Assembly (NCBI RefSeq): GCF_000013865.1
Contig: NC_007948.1
Coordinates: 2,604,001-2,668,000, forward strand
DNA length: 64,000 nt
Reading direction: 5' to 3'
Source of the DNA: Polaromonas sp. JS666
Lineage (GTDB): Bacteria > Pseudomonadota > Gammaproteobacteria > Burkholderiales > Burkholderiaceae_C
Made by a program: the position numbers and the translations under genes. The notes under the pieces were generated by a model that saw only the letters and a program-made list of their open reading frames with translations, was not told where the DNA came from and did no database searches. Below, one piece after another: positions 22,039 through 31,261 of this stretch (positions within the stretch are counted from its first letter, which is position 1; every line of letters begins with the position of its first letter).

Positions 22039-25008
22039 ATGAGTGGTATCAACGACACCGCCTATCCGCAACTCAGGACCGAGATCAGTGACCAGGATCT
22101 GATCTCGGTGTTCACGCCGAGCGCGGCGGAGCGCCGCTTCATCGCGAATGCGTACAGTCGGGCCACGACCCAGGCCTTGATCGCGGTTCAGCTGAAGATG
22201 CTGCAGCGGCTGGGCTACTTCGTCACCCTGGACGACGTGCCCGGCACGATCATCAAACACATCTGCAAGCGTTACCAGGTCCAGCCGTTCTCTGCGGCGA
22301 CGCTGCAGCGCTACGACCAGTCCGGTAGCAAGTCGCTGCACCAGCGGCGGCTGCGTGAGTTCGTCGGCCTGCGGCTCCTGGATACCGCCGCACAGGACTG
22401 GCTGGAGGCCGAGGCGGTGAAAGCCGCCCAAACCAAGCAGGAACTGCCCGACATCATCAACATCCTGCTGGAAGAACTGGTTCACCATCGCTACTTGCTG
22501 CCTGGATTCGCCACGCTGTCGCGCATTGCAAGCCGGGCGCGGGTAAAGGTCAACGACGATCTCTACAAACACATTGCCACGGCCTTGACCGAAGCGCAGC
22601 GGGCCGGGATTGACCAGATGTTTCGCACCCGCAAGGGCCGCAGCCAATGGGACCAGCTCAAGCGCGAGCCCAAGCAGCCCAGCGTGCGCGAGGTGGCCAG
22701 CTTCCTGACGCACATTCAGGCACTGCGCGAGCTGGCTGAAGGATTGCCGGTAATCGACGGCGTCTCGGTCCCCAAGCGCACTCAGTTCGTGCTCGAAGCC
22801 CGCGCGCTCAATGTGCGCGAGATGCAGGCACTCAAGCCAATCAAGCGCTTCGCCCTGGCCGTGCTGCTGATCCAGGCGCAGTTGCAAAAGGCCGTCGACG
22901 ACATTGCCGACATCTTCATCCGGTCTGTGCGCAACATGCACAATGTCGCACGCGATCGCCTGAAGCAGTACCAGCTGGAGCATGTGGCACAGGGCGAAGC
23001 GCTGATCACCCAGTTCCGTGATGTGCTAACAGCCTTCGAAGACGACGGTACGGAGGCGCAGCGGGTTGGCAGGATGCGCAAGATGCTGGGCGACGATCCG
23101 GCCGCCTGGATCGAACGCTGCGATGAGCACATCGCCTATGCAGGCAACAATTACTACCCGTTCATGCTCCAGCCCTACCGCGCCAGGCGGTCGCTGCTGT
23201 TTCAGTGCCTCGATGCGATGGCACTCAAGTCCTCGTCGCCGGATGACTCTTTGCTGCGCGCCGTGAGCTGGAGCGCCCAGTTCCGATCCAGCCACAAGGA
23301 GTATGTTCCCGCCGACAGCGGCGCCAGCCCGCTAGATTTGGCTTGGCTGGCCGACAGGAAATGGCACACGCTGATTCAGGGTCAAGGCGAGGAAGCTGCC
23401 CCAGGCCTCGTCCATCGCAAGTACCTGGAACTGTGCATTCTTTCGCATGTGATGGACGAGTTGAAGTCCGGCGACCTGTATGTGCAGAACAGCGACCAGT
23501 ACGACGACTACCGCGACCACCTGGTGAGCTGGGAAGAGTTTGATGCCGAGATCAGCCAGTACAGCGCCATGGTCGGCCTGCCGGCCGACGCTGACGACTT
23601 TGTCATGCAGCACAAGCAGCAGTTGACCAACCTGGCGCGCCAGGTCGACGCCCGTTTCCCGGACAACGAGCATGTGGCGATGACCGAGTCCGGCCTGCTG
23701 CTGCGGCGCAGCGAGCGGGCGCCGCCACCGGAAGGGCTGCCGGAGGTCGATCAGGCCATCACCGATTCGATGGCGACGGCCAGCATCCTGGACGTGCTGA
23801 CCGAAACCGAACGCTGGCTGGACCTGCACAAACTGTTCGGTCCCTTGTCTGGCTTCGAGAGCAAGGTCGACGATCCGCGCAAACGCTTCCTAACGACGCT
23901 GTTCTGCTACGGCTGCAACTTGGGGCCGACCCAGACCGCGCTGTCGGTCAAGGGCCTGTCGCGCAAGCAGGTGGCATGGCTCAACCTGCACCATGTCACA
24001 GAAGAGCGTCTGGACAAGGCGATCTTCAAGGTGGTCAACGCCTACAACCGGTTCTCCCTGCCGCAATTCTGGGGCACCGGCAAAAGCGCGTCGGCGGACG
24101 GCACGAAGTGGAACGTCTACGAGCAAAACTTGCTGTCCGAGTATCACCTGCGCTATGGGGGTTACGGCGGCATCGGGTACTACCACGTGTCGGACATGTA
24201 CATCGCGTTGTTCAGCCACTTCATTCCTTGCGGTGTGTACGAGGCCGTCTACATCCTCGATGGGCTGGTCAAGAACGAGTCCGACATCCAGCCTGACACG
24301 CTGCATGGCGACACACAGGCTCAGAGCGCGCCGGTTTTTGGGCTGTCGCACCTGCTTGGGATCAAGCTAATGCCGCGCATGCGCAACATCAAGGACCTGG
24401 TGTTCTTCAAGGCGGAATCAGGGGCGCAGTACAAGCACATCCAGAGCCTGTTTCGTGGGACGATCGATTGGGATCTGATTAAGCTGCACTACCGCGACAT
24501 GCTGCGCGTGGCGGTTTCCATCAAGCTTGGCCGGATCACGCCGTCAATGATCCTCAGGCGGCTTGGGACTTTCAGCCACAAGAACAAGCTCTACTTTGCG
24601 TTCCGCGAGCTCGGTCGGGTGATCCGAACCCTGTTCCTGCTCGACTACATCAGCGACTTGGAGCTGCGCCGGTCGATCCATGCCGCGACCAACAAGAGCG
24701 AGGAATTCAACAATTTCGTCAAGTGGCTGTTTTTCGGTGGGGAAGGGGTGATCGCCGAAAACTTGCGCCACGAGCAACGCAAGGTCATCAAGTACAGCCA
24801 GCTCGTGGCCAATATGGTGATCCTGCACAACGTGCAGTGGATGTCGCGCAAGCTCAAGGAGCTGCAGAGCCAGGGATATCCGGTGGGCGAGCCGGTGCTC
24901 AAGGCCTTGTCGCCTTACCGGACCACCCATATCAACCGATTCGGGGACTACACACTGGATCTGGGGCGGGCCGTCGAACCCATCGATTACAAGATCAAAT
25001 TTTCCTGA
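22039..25008 (+). CDS. tnpA: Tn3-family transposase TnpA, full length
   Basis: A 989-residue transposase, the normal length for the family (950-1020). The N-terminal DNA-binding region (DUF4158-like, residues 1-170) is followed by the DDE domain: D in SADGTKW (about 687), D in HGDTQAQ (about 757) and E in TNKSEEFNNF (about 886). The C-terminal SPYRTTHINRFGDY is typical. No frameshift is seen. It ends 24 bp before the right terminal repeat. Catalyses replicative transposition of the whole 22.7-kb unit. Confidence 0.93.
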   Translation: MSGINDTAYPQLRTEISDQDLISVFTPSAAERRFIANAYSRATTQALIAVQLKMLQRLGYFVTLDDVPGTIIKHICKRYQVQPFSAATLQRYDQSGSKSLHQRRLREFVGLRLLDTAAQDWLEAEAVKAAQTKQELPDIINILLEELVHHRYLLPGFATLSRIASRARVKVNDDLYKHIATALTEAQRAGIDQMFRTRKGRSQWDQLKREPKQPSVREVASFLTHIQALRELAEGLPVIDGVSVPKRTQFVLEARALNVREMQALKPIKRFALAVLLIQAQLQKAVDDIADIFIRSVRNMHNVARDRLKQYQLEHVAQGEALITQFRDVLTAFEDDGTEAQRVGRMRKMLGDDPAAWIERCDEHIAYAGNNYYPFMLQPYRARRSLLFQCLDAMALKSSSPDDSLLRAVSWSAQFRSSHKEYVPADSGASPLDLAWLADRKWHTLIQGQGEEAAPGLVHRKYLELCILSHVMDELKSGDLYVQNSDQYDDYRDHLVSWEEFDAEISQYSAMVGLPADADDFVMQHKQQLTNLARQVDARFPDNEHVAMTESGLLLRRSERAPPPEGLPEVDQAITDSMATASILDVLTETERWLDLHKLFGPLSGFESKVDDPRKRFLTTLFCYGCNLGPTQTALSVKGLSRKQVAWLNLHHVTEERLDKAIFKVVNAYNRFSLPQFWGTGKSASADGTKWNVYEQNLLSEYHLRYGGYGGIGYYHVSDMYIALFSHFIPCGVYEAVYILDGLVKNESDIQPDTLHGDTQAQSAPVFGLSHLLGIKLMPRMRNIKDLVFFKAESGAQYKHIQSLFRGTIDWDLIKLHYRDMLRVAVSIKLGRITPSMILRRLGTFSHKNKLYFAFRELGRVIRTLFLLDYISDLELRRSIHAATNKSEEFNNFVKWLFFGGEGVIAENLRHEQRKVIKYSQLVANMVILHNVQWMSRKLKELQSQGYPVGEPVLKALSPYRTTHINRFGDYTLDLGRAVEPIDYKIKFS

Positions 25009-25032
25009 AATATCAATGAGTTAGCTTAGATC

Positions 25033-25065
25033 CTGCGAAATTTTCAGGAATCACGGCCGACCCTC
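25033..25065 (-). repeat. Right terminal inverted repeat of the 22.7-kb transposon
   Basis: Exact reverse complement of 2358-2390 over 33 bp, ending ...CGGCCGACCCTC at the outer boundary. It lies 24 bp after the tnpA stop. Its outer end also supplies the last codons and stop of the truncated zeta toxin. Confidence 0.9.
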
Positions 25066-25673
25066 CATTCGGGTGTCAGGTTCAAGGCCGCGGCATCCTC
25101 CCGCTCGGGAAATACCATTTGGCCGACTATTACCTCCAGCACCAGTATCGGGTCAGGAATGTCCTGCCCTGGTGTCGCTTCAGCGCTGTTGTCGAACACC
25201 TGCAAGCGGGCCAGCAGCGGTAACAGCTTGATCAGGTTCGCGCGTGACGCGACCCAGCGCTCGCGAATCTTGTTTTCCGGGATGTCGTGACCGCCTTGAA
25301 CGACGCGAAATCGCACCCGCCCGATATGTTGCTCTGGCGACAAGAGACCACAAAAAAGCATCACGACGTCATGGCTGCGGCTTGCCTTGGCCAGCAACTC
25401 AGGGATGGTCCTGGCACCCAAGGTGGTCTCGAAGGCGTAATTCGTCCCGTCTGCAATGGCGGCCTCGAGTCGGGAACGGCCATGCTCCCACGCGAGACCA
25501 TTCGCCTGGCCTTGTTCCAGGCCCAGTTGGGACATCAACTCACGCGCATAAGTATCCGGATTGAACCAAGTCAGGCCGTGTTCGGTCAGCATGGCGCCCC
25601 CCACCGAGCTTTTGCCGGCGCCGTTGACGCCGGCCAGCACAAAAATAAAAGGGCGCGCGGCCGCTTCGGGCAT
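25044..25673 (-). pseudogene. Zeta-toxin family kinase, 3' end replaced by the transposon
   Basis: A 209-residue protein with the zeta-toxin P-loop GVNGAGKSS near residues 14-22, NPDTYARE, and FETTLGARTIPELL. It would phosphorylate UDP-N-acetylglucosamine or a similar substrate. The Tn3 insertion removed the last 19 natural residues, now stranded at 2292-2357, and added RVGRDS from the terminal repeat before a stop. The core kinase is intact, so the chimera may still be active. The antitoxin stop overlaps its ATG by one base (TGATG). Confidence 0.85.
25066..25070. repeat. 5-bp target-site duplication CATTC, right copy
   Basis: Direct repeat of 2353-2357, immediately outside the right terminal repeat. 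Confidence 0.85.
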
Positions 25674-26020
25674 CAGAACGAAGCGCCTGCCTTGGGCCGC
25701 CGGGCGAGCTTGCCCTTGGCCTCGAACAGCGCCGTCACTTGCCCGGCCGCATCGGGTTGCTGGAGTACGGCCAGTCGCGCGTTGAAACGTTGGGCCAGCT
25801 CATCCAGTACCGACTGCTCACGGGCCTTGAACGCCTGGACATCATGGGCCAGCTGTTGGTACGTGGAGGCGTCCAGCAGGACCATCTCCACCGCTGCGTG
25901 ATTGGTGATGGCCACGCTGCCCGACTGGCGGACCTGACGTACAACGTCGCCCCACTTGTTCTTTACATGGGAAGCATTCTGCCGAGGCAGTTCATCGAGA
26001 CTGGGCAGTTCAGTGATCAT
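25673..26020 (-). CDS. Phd/YefM-like antitoxin of the zeta toxin
   Basis: A 115-residue protein whose N-terminal half (ASHVKNKWGDVVRQVRQSGS then VAITNHAAVEMVLLDASTY) is the Phd/YefM antitoxin fold that binds operator DNA. The C-terminal half is helical and charged and should bind the toxin. The ATG at 26020 has GGGAG at ideal spacing; an in-frame TTG four codons upstream is less likely. Antitoxin precedes toxin, as is usual for zeta systems. Confidence 0.82.
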   Translation of the reverse strand: MITELPSLDELPRQNASHVKNKWGDVVRQVRQSGSVAITNHAAVEMVLLDASTYQQLAHDVQAFKAREQSVLDELAQRFNARLAVLQQPDAAGQVTALFEAKGKLARRPKAGASF

Positions 26021-26053
26021 GGGCACTCCCAACGGTTAGCGGATAGGTACATT

Positions 26054-26098
26054 ATGGCAATAATATCCAGACTTCTCAAATCTGGCTATTTTTGCCAA
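26054..26098. promoter_or_regulatory. Imperfect 18-bp inverted repeat upstream of the antitoxin
   Basis: ATGGCAATAATATCCAGA (26054-26071) and TCTGGCTATTTTTGCCAA (26081-26098) match at 15 of 18 positions around a 9-bp loop. The repeat is AT-rich and lies 33 bp upstream of the antitoxin start. It is probably the operator through which the antitoxin-toxin complex represses its own promoter. An old recombination site is an alternative. Confidence 0.5.
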
Positions 26099-26260
26099 TA
26101 CCGGGACGTTTTTACTGGAAACGCATCCGGTTCAGCCATACAAGAATTACCTTAGCTTCTTCGGGAGCCGCCTGGGAGTCGTGGACAGCTGGCATTTCCA
26201 GCCAGAGGCAAGCTGCTCACGCCGGAGCGCTGCACCATAGCCTGGCCGGAAACTCAGATT

Positions 26261-26932
26261 TCACCATTGGCCGGCAGGCCGCTTGCCACGTATGGCAGCT
26301 GCGATGGCATCGGCTGAATCCACCCGGTTGCCGCGTTGGGCGAACTGCAGTGCGGTCAGGCCTTGCTGGTTTTTGAGTTGCGGGTCGGCACCTTCCTGCA
26401 GCAACAGCTTGACGGCCGCGGGCGTCCCGTACATGGCGGCCATCATCAGGGGCGTGCTGCCGTTGGGTGATTCGGCGTCAATGTAGGCGCTGTTCTCAAG
26501 CAGCAGGCTGATGATGGCCAGGTGCCCGCTGCTGGCGGCGTAATGCAGGGGTGTCCAGCCGGTCTTGTTGATGTCGGCGCCCTTTTTGATCATCTTGGCA
26601 GCCAGATCCTGTTGGCCTTTGAGCGCTGCCATCATGAGTGGACTTTCGTCCTTGGCATTCAGGACGTTGACGTTGGTTTTGGGCCAGTCGATCAATACCT
26701 GCGCGGCTTTGGGCGAAGGCTCGCGAAGCGCGAGGTACAGGCCGTGCTGTCCTTTGGGGTCAATGGTATTGGCGTCAAAACCGCGCGCCAGGAGCTCCTT
26801 GATTTTGCCGGAGTCATCTTGTTTGATGGCAACGAAAAAATCATCGTACGATCCGGCAAATGCGACATTAAATCCAATAAAAACAATTAGGTATATTGTT
26901 TTTTTAATGTAATTCATGAAGTATTTTTTCAT
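26261..26932 (-). CDS. Secreted ankyrin-repeat protein
   Basis: A 223-residue protein with a signal peptide (hydrophobic IYLIVFIGFNVAFA) followed by about five ankyrin repeats, e.g. GWTPLHYAASSGHLAIISLL and GSTPLMMAAMYGTPAAVKLL. Ankyrin repeats bind proteins; in the periplasm such proteins are often paired with catalases or other enzymes. The ATG overlaps the tatD stop by 4 bp (ATGA), so it is the last gene of the mltG-tmk-holB-pilZ-tatD run. Confidence 0.85.
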   Translation of the reverse strand: MKKYFMNYIKKTIYLIVFIGFNVAFAGSYDDFFVAIKQDDSGKIKELLARGFDANTIDPKGQHGLYLALREPSPKAAQVLIDWPKTNVNVLNAKDESPLMMAALKGQQDLAAKMIKKGADINKTGWTPLHYAASSGHLAIISLLLENSAYIDAESPNGSTPLMMAAMYGTPAAVKLLLQEGADPQLKNQQGLTALQFAQRGNRVDSADAIAAAIRGKRPAGQW

Positions 26933-27726
26933 GCAACCACCCCGGTAAAGAGTTGCTCGAAGTTATGACTGGTGGCTTCGGCAATGGCCTGTACTGACTG
27001 CTGCTTCAGCTCGGCAATCTGCTGCGCCACAAACGGAACATAAGACGGATTGTTTGTTTTTCCCCGGTAAGGCACCGGCGCCAGGTAGGGGCTGTCGGTC
27101 TCGATCAGCAGGCGGTCCAGCGGAACAAACTCGGCAACTTCGCGCAAATCGCCGGCATTCTTGAAGGTCAGGATCCCGGAGAACGAGATGTAGAACCCCA
27201 GATCAAGCGCCGCACGCGCCACCGCCCGGGTTTCCGTGAAGCAATGAAAAACGCCCTTGGCGCACCCTGCCTGCCCGGCCTGGCCTCCCTCTTCTTTCAG
27301 GATGGCTATCGTGTCGTCCGAGGCGCTGCGGGTATGAATGACCAGCGGTTTGCCGGTCTGCCGCGCCGCCCGGATGTGCACCCGGAAACGCTCGCGCTGC
27401 CATTCCATGTCGGCCACGGTGCGGTCCCCCAGCCGGTAATAGTCGAGGCCGGTTTCACCAATGCCCACCACCTTGGGCAGGGCCGCACGCTGCAGCAGGT
27501 CATCAAGGCTGGGTTCACGCACATCCTCGTTGTCGGGGTGCACGCCCACGGTGGCCCAGAAATTGTCATAGCCGGTGGCGAGCCCATGGACGGTTTCAAA
27601 CTCTTCCAGCGTGGTGCAAATGCACAGCGCCCGGTCGACCTGGGCGTCCCGCATGGCCTGGCGAATCTGTGGCAACTGTGCCTGTAGCTCCGGAAAGCTC
27701 AAGTGGCAATGAGAATCTGTGAACAT
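26929..27726 (-). CDS. tatD: TatD-family metal-dependent deoxyribonuclease
   Basis: A 265-residue TIM-barrel hydrolase. Metal ligands are in place: HCH near the start (DSHCHLSF), E in GIGETGLDYY, H in LVIHTR, H in VFHCF and D in ETDSPYLAPV. TatD enzymes are 3'-5' exonucleases acting on DNA ends and in D-Tyr/D-amino acid or DNA-repair contexts. Standard length for the family. Confidence 0.93.
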   Translation of the reverse strand: MFTDSHCHLSFPELQAQLPQIRQAMRDAQVDRALCICTTLEEFETVHGLATGYDNFWATVGVHPDNEDVREPSLDDLLQRAALPKVVGIGETGLDYYRLGDRTVADMEWQRERFRVHIRAARQTGKPLVIHTRSASDDTIAILKEEGGQAGQAGCAKGVFHCFTETRAVARAALDLGFYISFSGILTFKNAGDLREVAEFVPLDRLLIETDSPYLAPVPYRGKTNNPSYVPFVAQQIAELKQQSVQAIAEATSHNFEQLFTGVVA

Positions 27727-27854
27727 TCAAAAAAACCGGTTTATGGAAAAACCACCTGAAGCGCGAAACAATCGGCGCAGGCAGCTATTAAAAATATAGC
27801 AGGCAGCAAAGACCCCTGCTCGCTTCGAGGTTGAAAACCCCGAACGGCAGGCGT

Positions 27855-28235
27855 TTATATAGTCTGTGTCGGCCGGTCCGAGGCCAGATGGGCGCCCAGG
27901 ATTTCTTCAATCTTGATCTTGAGCAGGCGCGATTTCTCGTCCGAGGGAAACCGCACGCCCACGCCTTGGGTGCGGTTGCCCGCCGCGCGCGCCGGCGTGA
28001 CCCAGGCCACCTTGCCGGCCACCGGATAGCGCTGGATATCTTCAGGAAGCGTCAGCAACACATAGACATCATCACCCAGCTTGTACTCGCGTGCCGTGGG
28101 AATGAACACGCCACCTTCCTTGAACAGCGGAATGTACGCGGCATAAAGTGCCGCCTTTTCCTTGATGGCCAATTGAACGACGCTGGGTCGGGCGGTGGCT
28201 GCTGCGTGGGAACTGGCAGAAGGCGTAGTACTCAT
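27855..28235 (-). CDS. PilZ domain protein
   Basis: A 126-residue protein consisting almost entirely of one PilZ domain: LFKEGGVFIPTAREYKLGDD, then VAGKVAWVTPARAAGNRTQG and VGVRFPSDE. The classical c-di-GMP motif RxxxR is not obvious, as in the P. aeruginosa PilZ type that works in type IV pilus biogenesis. The ATG at 28235 gives the normal length; a longer frame to 28307 is unlikely. Location between holB and tatD is conserved in Burkholderiales and Pseudomonas. Confidence 0.88.
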   Translation of the reverse strand: MSTTPSASSHAAATARPSVVQLAIKEKAALYAAYIPLFKEGGVFIPTAREYKLGDDVYVLLTLPEDIQRYPVAGKVAWVTPARAAGNRTQGVGVRFPSDEKSRLLKIKIEEILGAHLASDRPTQTI

Positions 28236-28352
28236 GGCGTTAGTGTAGTGTTGCACGCTGGCAGGCACAAATAAAACCGGTGAACTGTTGTTCAAGGTCC
28301 CTATCAATCAGGCTTGAACAGGAGTCTGCCTGCAATTGCCGCCCTGAGGGAC

Positions 28353-29492
28353 CTATTTCGAGCTGAGCGCCAGTTGGGCGCGGCTCGCCAGGGACTCCAG
28401 CATCAGTCCCGGGTTGTAGGGATGCTCCACAGTGCGGGCGGTGACGGCCAGTTCCCGGGACCAGCTGGCAAGCGCATAAAGACCCGGCACGCGCGCGGGG
28501 GGGCTACCAGGTTTGCCGGCCACCGGCTCCGGCAGATCTTTGGCGTTGAAAAAACGCGGAGACGCGCCCATCCTGACAGCCAGAACGTCATGGCAAAGCT
28601 TCTGCAAGGCATCAACGACCTGGGCCGGCGACCAATCGGCCAGCACACTGGCGTCACCGCGGGCCATCGCCTTGGGCAAGCCCTGCCAATGGCGGGCCGC
28701 CTCACCAGGGGCGCTGTTTTGCGCCCAGGCCAGGGCATCGGCAGGACGCCCCCCTGCCGCCACCAGCAGTGTCTGTAGATCTGCGGCCTCCGGAGGTACA
28801 GCCGCAGGCCCTCCCTTCTTTGGGTTGCTTTCGCCCTCGCCCGGGCTGGCGGCCTCCTGCTGGAGCCAGGCAGAAGCCTGCGCAAAATCGGGCCAGAGCA
28901 TGGTGTGGCCAAGGCAGCGGCTGCGGATGGTGGGGAGCAGCTGGTGGGCCGCATCGGTCGCAAGAATGAATTTGACGGGCCCGGGCGGCTCCTCCAGCGT
29001 TTTGAGCAGGGTGTTGGCCGTGATGTGGTTCATGCGCTCGGCCGGAAACACCAGCACGACTTTGGTCGTGCCTCGCGAGCGCGTGAACTGCGTGAAAGAC
29101 ACGGCCTCGCGTGCCGCATCCACCTTGATCTCCTTGCTGGGCTTGCGTTTCTTGCTGTCCAACTCGTCCTGGGTTTTTTCGTCCAGCGGCCAGCCCAGGG
29201 CGAGCGACAGGGTTTCAGGCACCAGCAGGCAGAGGTCGGCGTGGGTATGCACGTCGACCGCGTGGCAACTGCCGCAGTGACCGCAAGCGCCCTGTGGGGT
29301 GGGCTGCTCGCACAACCAGGCGCGGGCCAGTGCCTGCGCCAGGTCAAACTGGCCCAGCCCCGACGGGCCGCTGAGCAGCCAGGCGTGGCCGCGCTGGGCC
29401 AGCAGGCTCTCCAGCTGGGTTTGCAGCCAGGGCGCCAGAGGCGCTTTTTTGACCACAGTACTTGTACTTATCTCGCTGGCGGCCTCACTCAT
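28353..29492 (-). CDS. holB: DNA polymerase III subunit delta prime
   Basis: A 379-residue clamp-loader subunit. The P-loop is degenerate ([10 protein letters not shown], no Lys), as expected for delta prime, which does not hydrolyse ATP. A zinc-binding cysteine cluster (CGHCGSCH) and [19 protein letters not shown] follow. The ATG at 29492 overlaps the tmk stop (ATGA), typical of the tmk-holB pair. A Pro/Gly-rich insertion at about residues 218-240 is somewhat longer than in relatives. Confidence 0.93.
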   Translation of the reverse strand: MSEAASEISTSTVVKKAPLAPWLQTQLESLLAQRGHAWLLSGPSGLGQFDLAQALARAWLCEQPTPQGACGHCGSCHAVDVHTHADLCLLVPETLSLALGWPLDEKTQDELDSKKRKPSKEIKVDAAREAVSFTQFTRSRGTTKVVLVFPAERMNHITANTLLKTLEEPPGPVKFILATDAAHQLLPTIRSRCLGHTMLWPDFAQASAWLQQEAASPGEGESNPKKGGPAAVPPEAADLQTLLVAAGGRPADALAWAQNSAPGEAARHWQGLPKAMARGDASVLADWSPAQVVDALQKLCHDVLAVRMGASPRFFNAKDLPEPVAGKPGSPPARVPGLYALASWSRELAVTARTVEHPYNPGLMLESLASRAQLALSSK

Positions 29493-30166
29493 GCCAGCCA
29501 CCCTTTGGCCACAAACACCTGCCGCACCGCCTGCCAGACCACATCGCGCGGTTGTGAGGCATTGATCCGGGCAAAGCGTTCCGGATGGCCTTGCTGGCGG
29601 TCGGAATAGCCTTTCGCCACGCGACGGAAAAACTCCAGCGGTTGGGCTTCAAACTTGTCGGGCACGCGCGCGCCTTGCAGTCGCAGGGCGGCTTCTTCGG
29701 GCGGCAGGTCAAACCAGACCGTGAGGTGCGGTTCGATGACTGTCTCGACTTCAGGCTTCATGGGAAAGTTGCCGGCCGGATCGCCCAGCAACCCTTCGTC
29801 GGACTGCACCCACTGCTCCAGCGTAGCCAGCACAGCCAGGTCAAAACCACGTCCGGCCCCCTGGTAGGCAAAGGTGGCGTCGGTGAAGCGGTCGCACAAC
29901 ACAACGTCGCCGCGCACCAGCGCCGGCGCGATCACGCGCACGAGGTGGTCGCGCCGGGCCGCAAAAATCAGCAGTGCCTCGGTCAGCGAATCCATGGCAT
30001 CGTTCAGTACCAGGTCGCGCAGCTTTTCGGCCAGCGGGGTCCCCCCGGGTTCGCGCGTCAAGGTCACGGCCCGGCCCTGTGCCCTGAAGGCGTCTGCCAG
30101 TCCTGCAATATGCGTGGACTTGCCCGCACCGTCTATGCCTTCAAAGCTGATGAACAGGCCGTGCAT
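29489..30166 (-). CDS. tmk: Thymidylate kinase
   Basis: A 225-residue kinase converting dTMP to dTDP. The P-loop is [11 protein letters not shown], the DRx motif is [16 protein letters not shown], and [14 protein letters not shown] is the substrate-binding loop. Two bases separate it from mltG upstream and it overlaps holB, so it sits in a tight operon. Confidence 0.95.
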   Translation of the reverse strand: MHGLFISFEGIDGAGKSTHIAGLADAFRAQGRAVTLTREPGGTPLAEKLRDLVLNDAMDSLTEALLIFAARRDHLVRVIAPALVRGDVVLCDRFTDATFAYQGAGRGFDLAVLATLEQWVQSDEGLLGDPAGNFPMKPEVETVIEPHLTVWFDLPPEEAALRLQGARVPDKFEAQPLEFFRRVAKGYSDRQQGHPERFARINASQPRDVVWQAVRQVFVAKGWLA

Positions 30167-30168
30167 GT

Positions 30169-31176
30169 TTATTGACCCCGGATATATTTATTGACGGCAC
30201 GGTTGTGCTCGTCCAGGCTGGCGCTGAAATGGCTGCTGCCGTCGCCCCGGGCAACAAAATAAATCGCCGGGGTCGCCGCCGGGTGCACTGCGGCCAGCAA
30301 GGCGGCTTTGCCAGGCATGGCGATGGGCGTGGGAGGCAAGCCAGCCCGGGTATAGGTGTTGTAAGGGCCATCCGTCAGCAGGTCGCGCTTGCGCAGGTTG
30401 CCGTCAAATTGCGGGCCCAGGCCATAAATCACGGTGGGATCGGTCTGCAGCATCATGCCCAGGCGCAGGCGATTGGTGAAGACGCCGCCGATCTGGGGAC
30501 GATCCGAAGGTTTCCCGGTTTCTTTCTCCACAATGCTTGCCAGGATCAGGGCCTCCGCCGGTGTTTTGAGTGGTGTGTCCGCGTTGCGTTGAGCCCAGGC
30601 GGCTTCCAGCCGCTTGTCCATCGCGCGGGCGGCGCGCTTGAGCACGGACAGGTCGCTGGCCCCCTTGGCGTAGGTATAGGTGTCCGGAAAAAACCGGCCT
30701 TCCGGGTGCAGGCCCGGCCGGCCCAGCTGTTCCATGATGGCTTCCGGGCCAACCCCGAGCGTATCGGGCGCCAGATTCTCTGCTTTTTGCAGCGCTGTAC
30801 GAACCTGGGCGAAAGTCCAGCCCTCAACCAGCGTGACGCTTTTGAGCGTTTCCTCGCCGCGCACCAGCATGCTCAGCAATCGGCGAGGTGTGGTACCCGG
30901 CACCAGCTCATAGCTGCCGGCCTTGATCTGCCGGGCCTGCCCCGAGAAACGGAACCACGCATGCAGCAGCACCACAGGCACCTGGGCGCCGCTGTCCACT
31001 ACCACCTGCGCAACACCACTGGCGGGTGTGCCCGGCTCGATTTCGAGGTCCAGCACCTGGGTGCCGGGGACAAGCCGCAACGGAATCGGTTCATGCAGCC
31101 ACCACAAAGCCGCACCAAACAACAGCAGGGCGCCGGCAAATACCAAAATCAGCAAACTTGTAAAGACACGACCCAC
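30169..31176 (-). CDS. mltG: Endolytic murein transglycosylase MltG
   Basis: A 335-residue protein with one N-terminal membrane anchor ([18 protein letters not shown]) and a periplasmic YceG domain. The catalytic glutamate is in [10 protein letters not shown], and [10 protein letters not shown] and [19 protein letters not shown] are conserved. It cuts nascent glycan strands and so terminates peptidoglycan polymerisation. First gene of the minus-strand run; divergent from ygfZ. Confidence 0.94.
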   Translation of the reverse strand: MGRVFTSLLILVFAGALLLFGAALWWLHEPIPLRLVPGTQVLDLEIEPGTPASGVAQVVVDSGAQVPVVLLHAWFRFSGQARQIKAGSYELVPGTTPRRLLSMLVRGEETLKSVTLVEGWTFAQVRTALQKAENLAPDTLGVGPEAIMEQLGRPGLHPEGRFFPDTYTYAKGASDLSVLKRAARAMDKRLEAAWAQRNADTPLKTPAEALILASIVEKETGKPSDRPQIGGVFTNRLRLGMMLQTDPTVIYGLGPQFDGNLRKRDLLTDGPYNTYTRAGLPPTPIAMPGKAALLAAVHPAATPAIYFVARGDGSSHFSASLDEHNRAVNKYIRGQ

Positions 31177-31261
31177 AACCCGGCTACCTTTTCGACACTG
31201 GAACCCAAGAACACAGGGCTATGATAATTCAGGCCATCCTTACAACTACTGCGAACCGACC

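Larger units (their letters stand above)
2358..25065 (+). mobile_element. Complete 22.7-kb Tn3-family transposon carrying metal and oxyanion resistance genes
   Basis: The element is bounded by 33-bp perfect inverted repeats (2358-2390 and 25033-25065) and flanked by a CATTC duplication. Its transposition functions are split between the ends: tnpT-like gene and paired palindromes at the left; toxin-antitoxin pair, tyrosine recombinase and full-length TnpA at the right. About 16 kb of cargo lies between: NreA/NreB-like nickel genes, NicO and ZIP transporters, ModE with a molybdate-type ABC transporter, ChrA with a superoxide dismutase-rhodanese fusion, and small secreted proteins. Intact ends, target duplication and apparently undamaged tnpA suggest recent arrival and possible activity. 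Confidence 0.9.

Noticed and set aside
2355..25068. Transposon ends placed at the GGG of the repeats
   Set aside because: That choice gives unequal flanks TTCGA and TCCAT. Extending both repeats by two bases gives matching CATTC flanks and restores the zeta frame.
1..26020. Treating the zeta module as part of the left Tn3 element
   Set aside because: A 38-bp terminal repeat at 1819-1856 closes the left element before the zeta tail, so the module lies outside it.
30923..31261. N-terminal extension of YgfZ
   Set aside because: It overlaps the divergent mltG gene and lacks family similarity.
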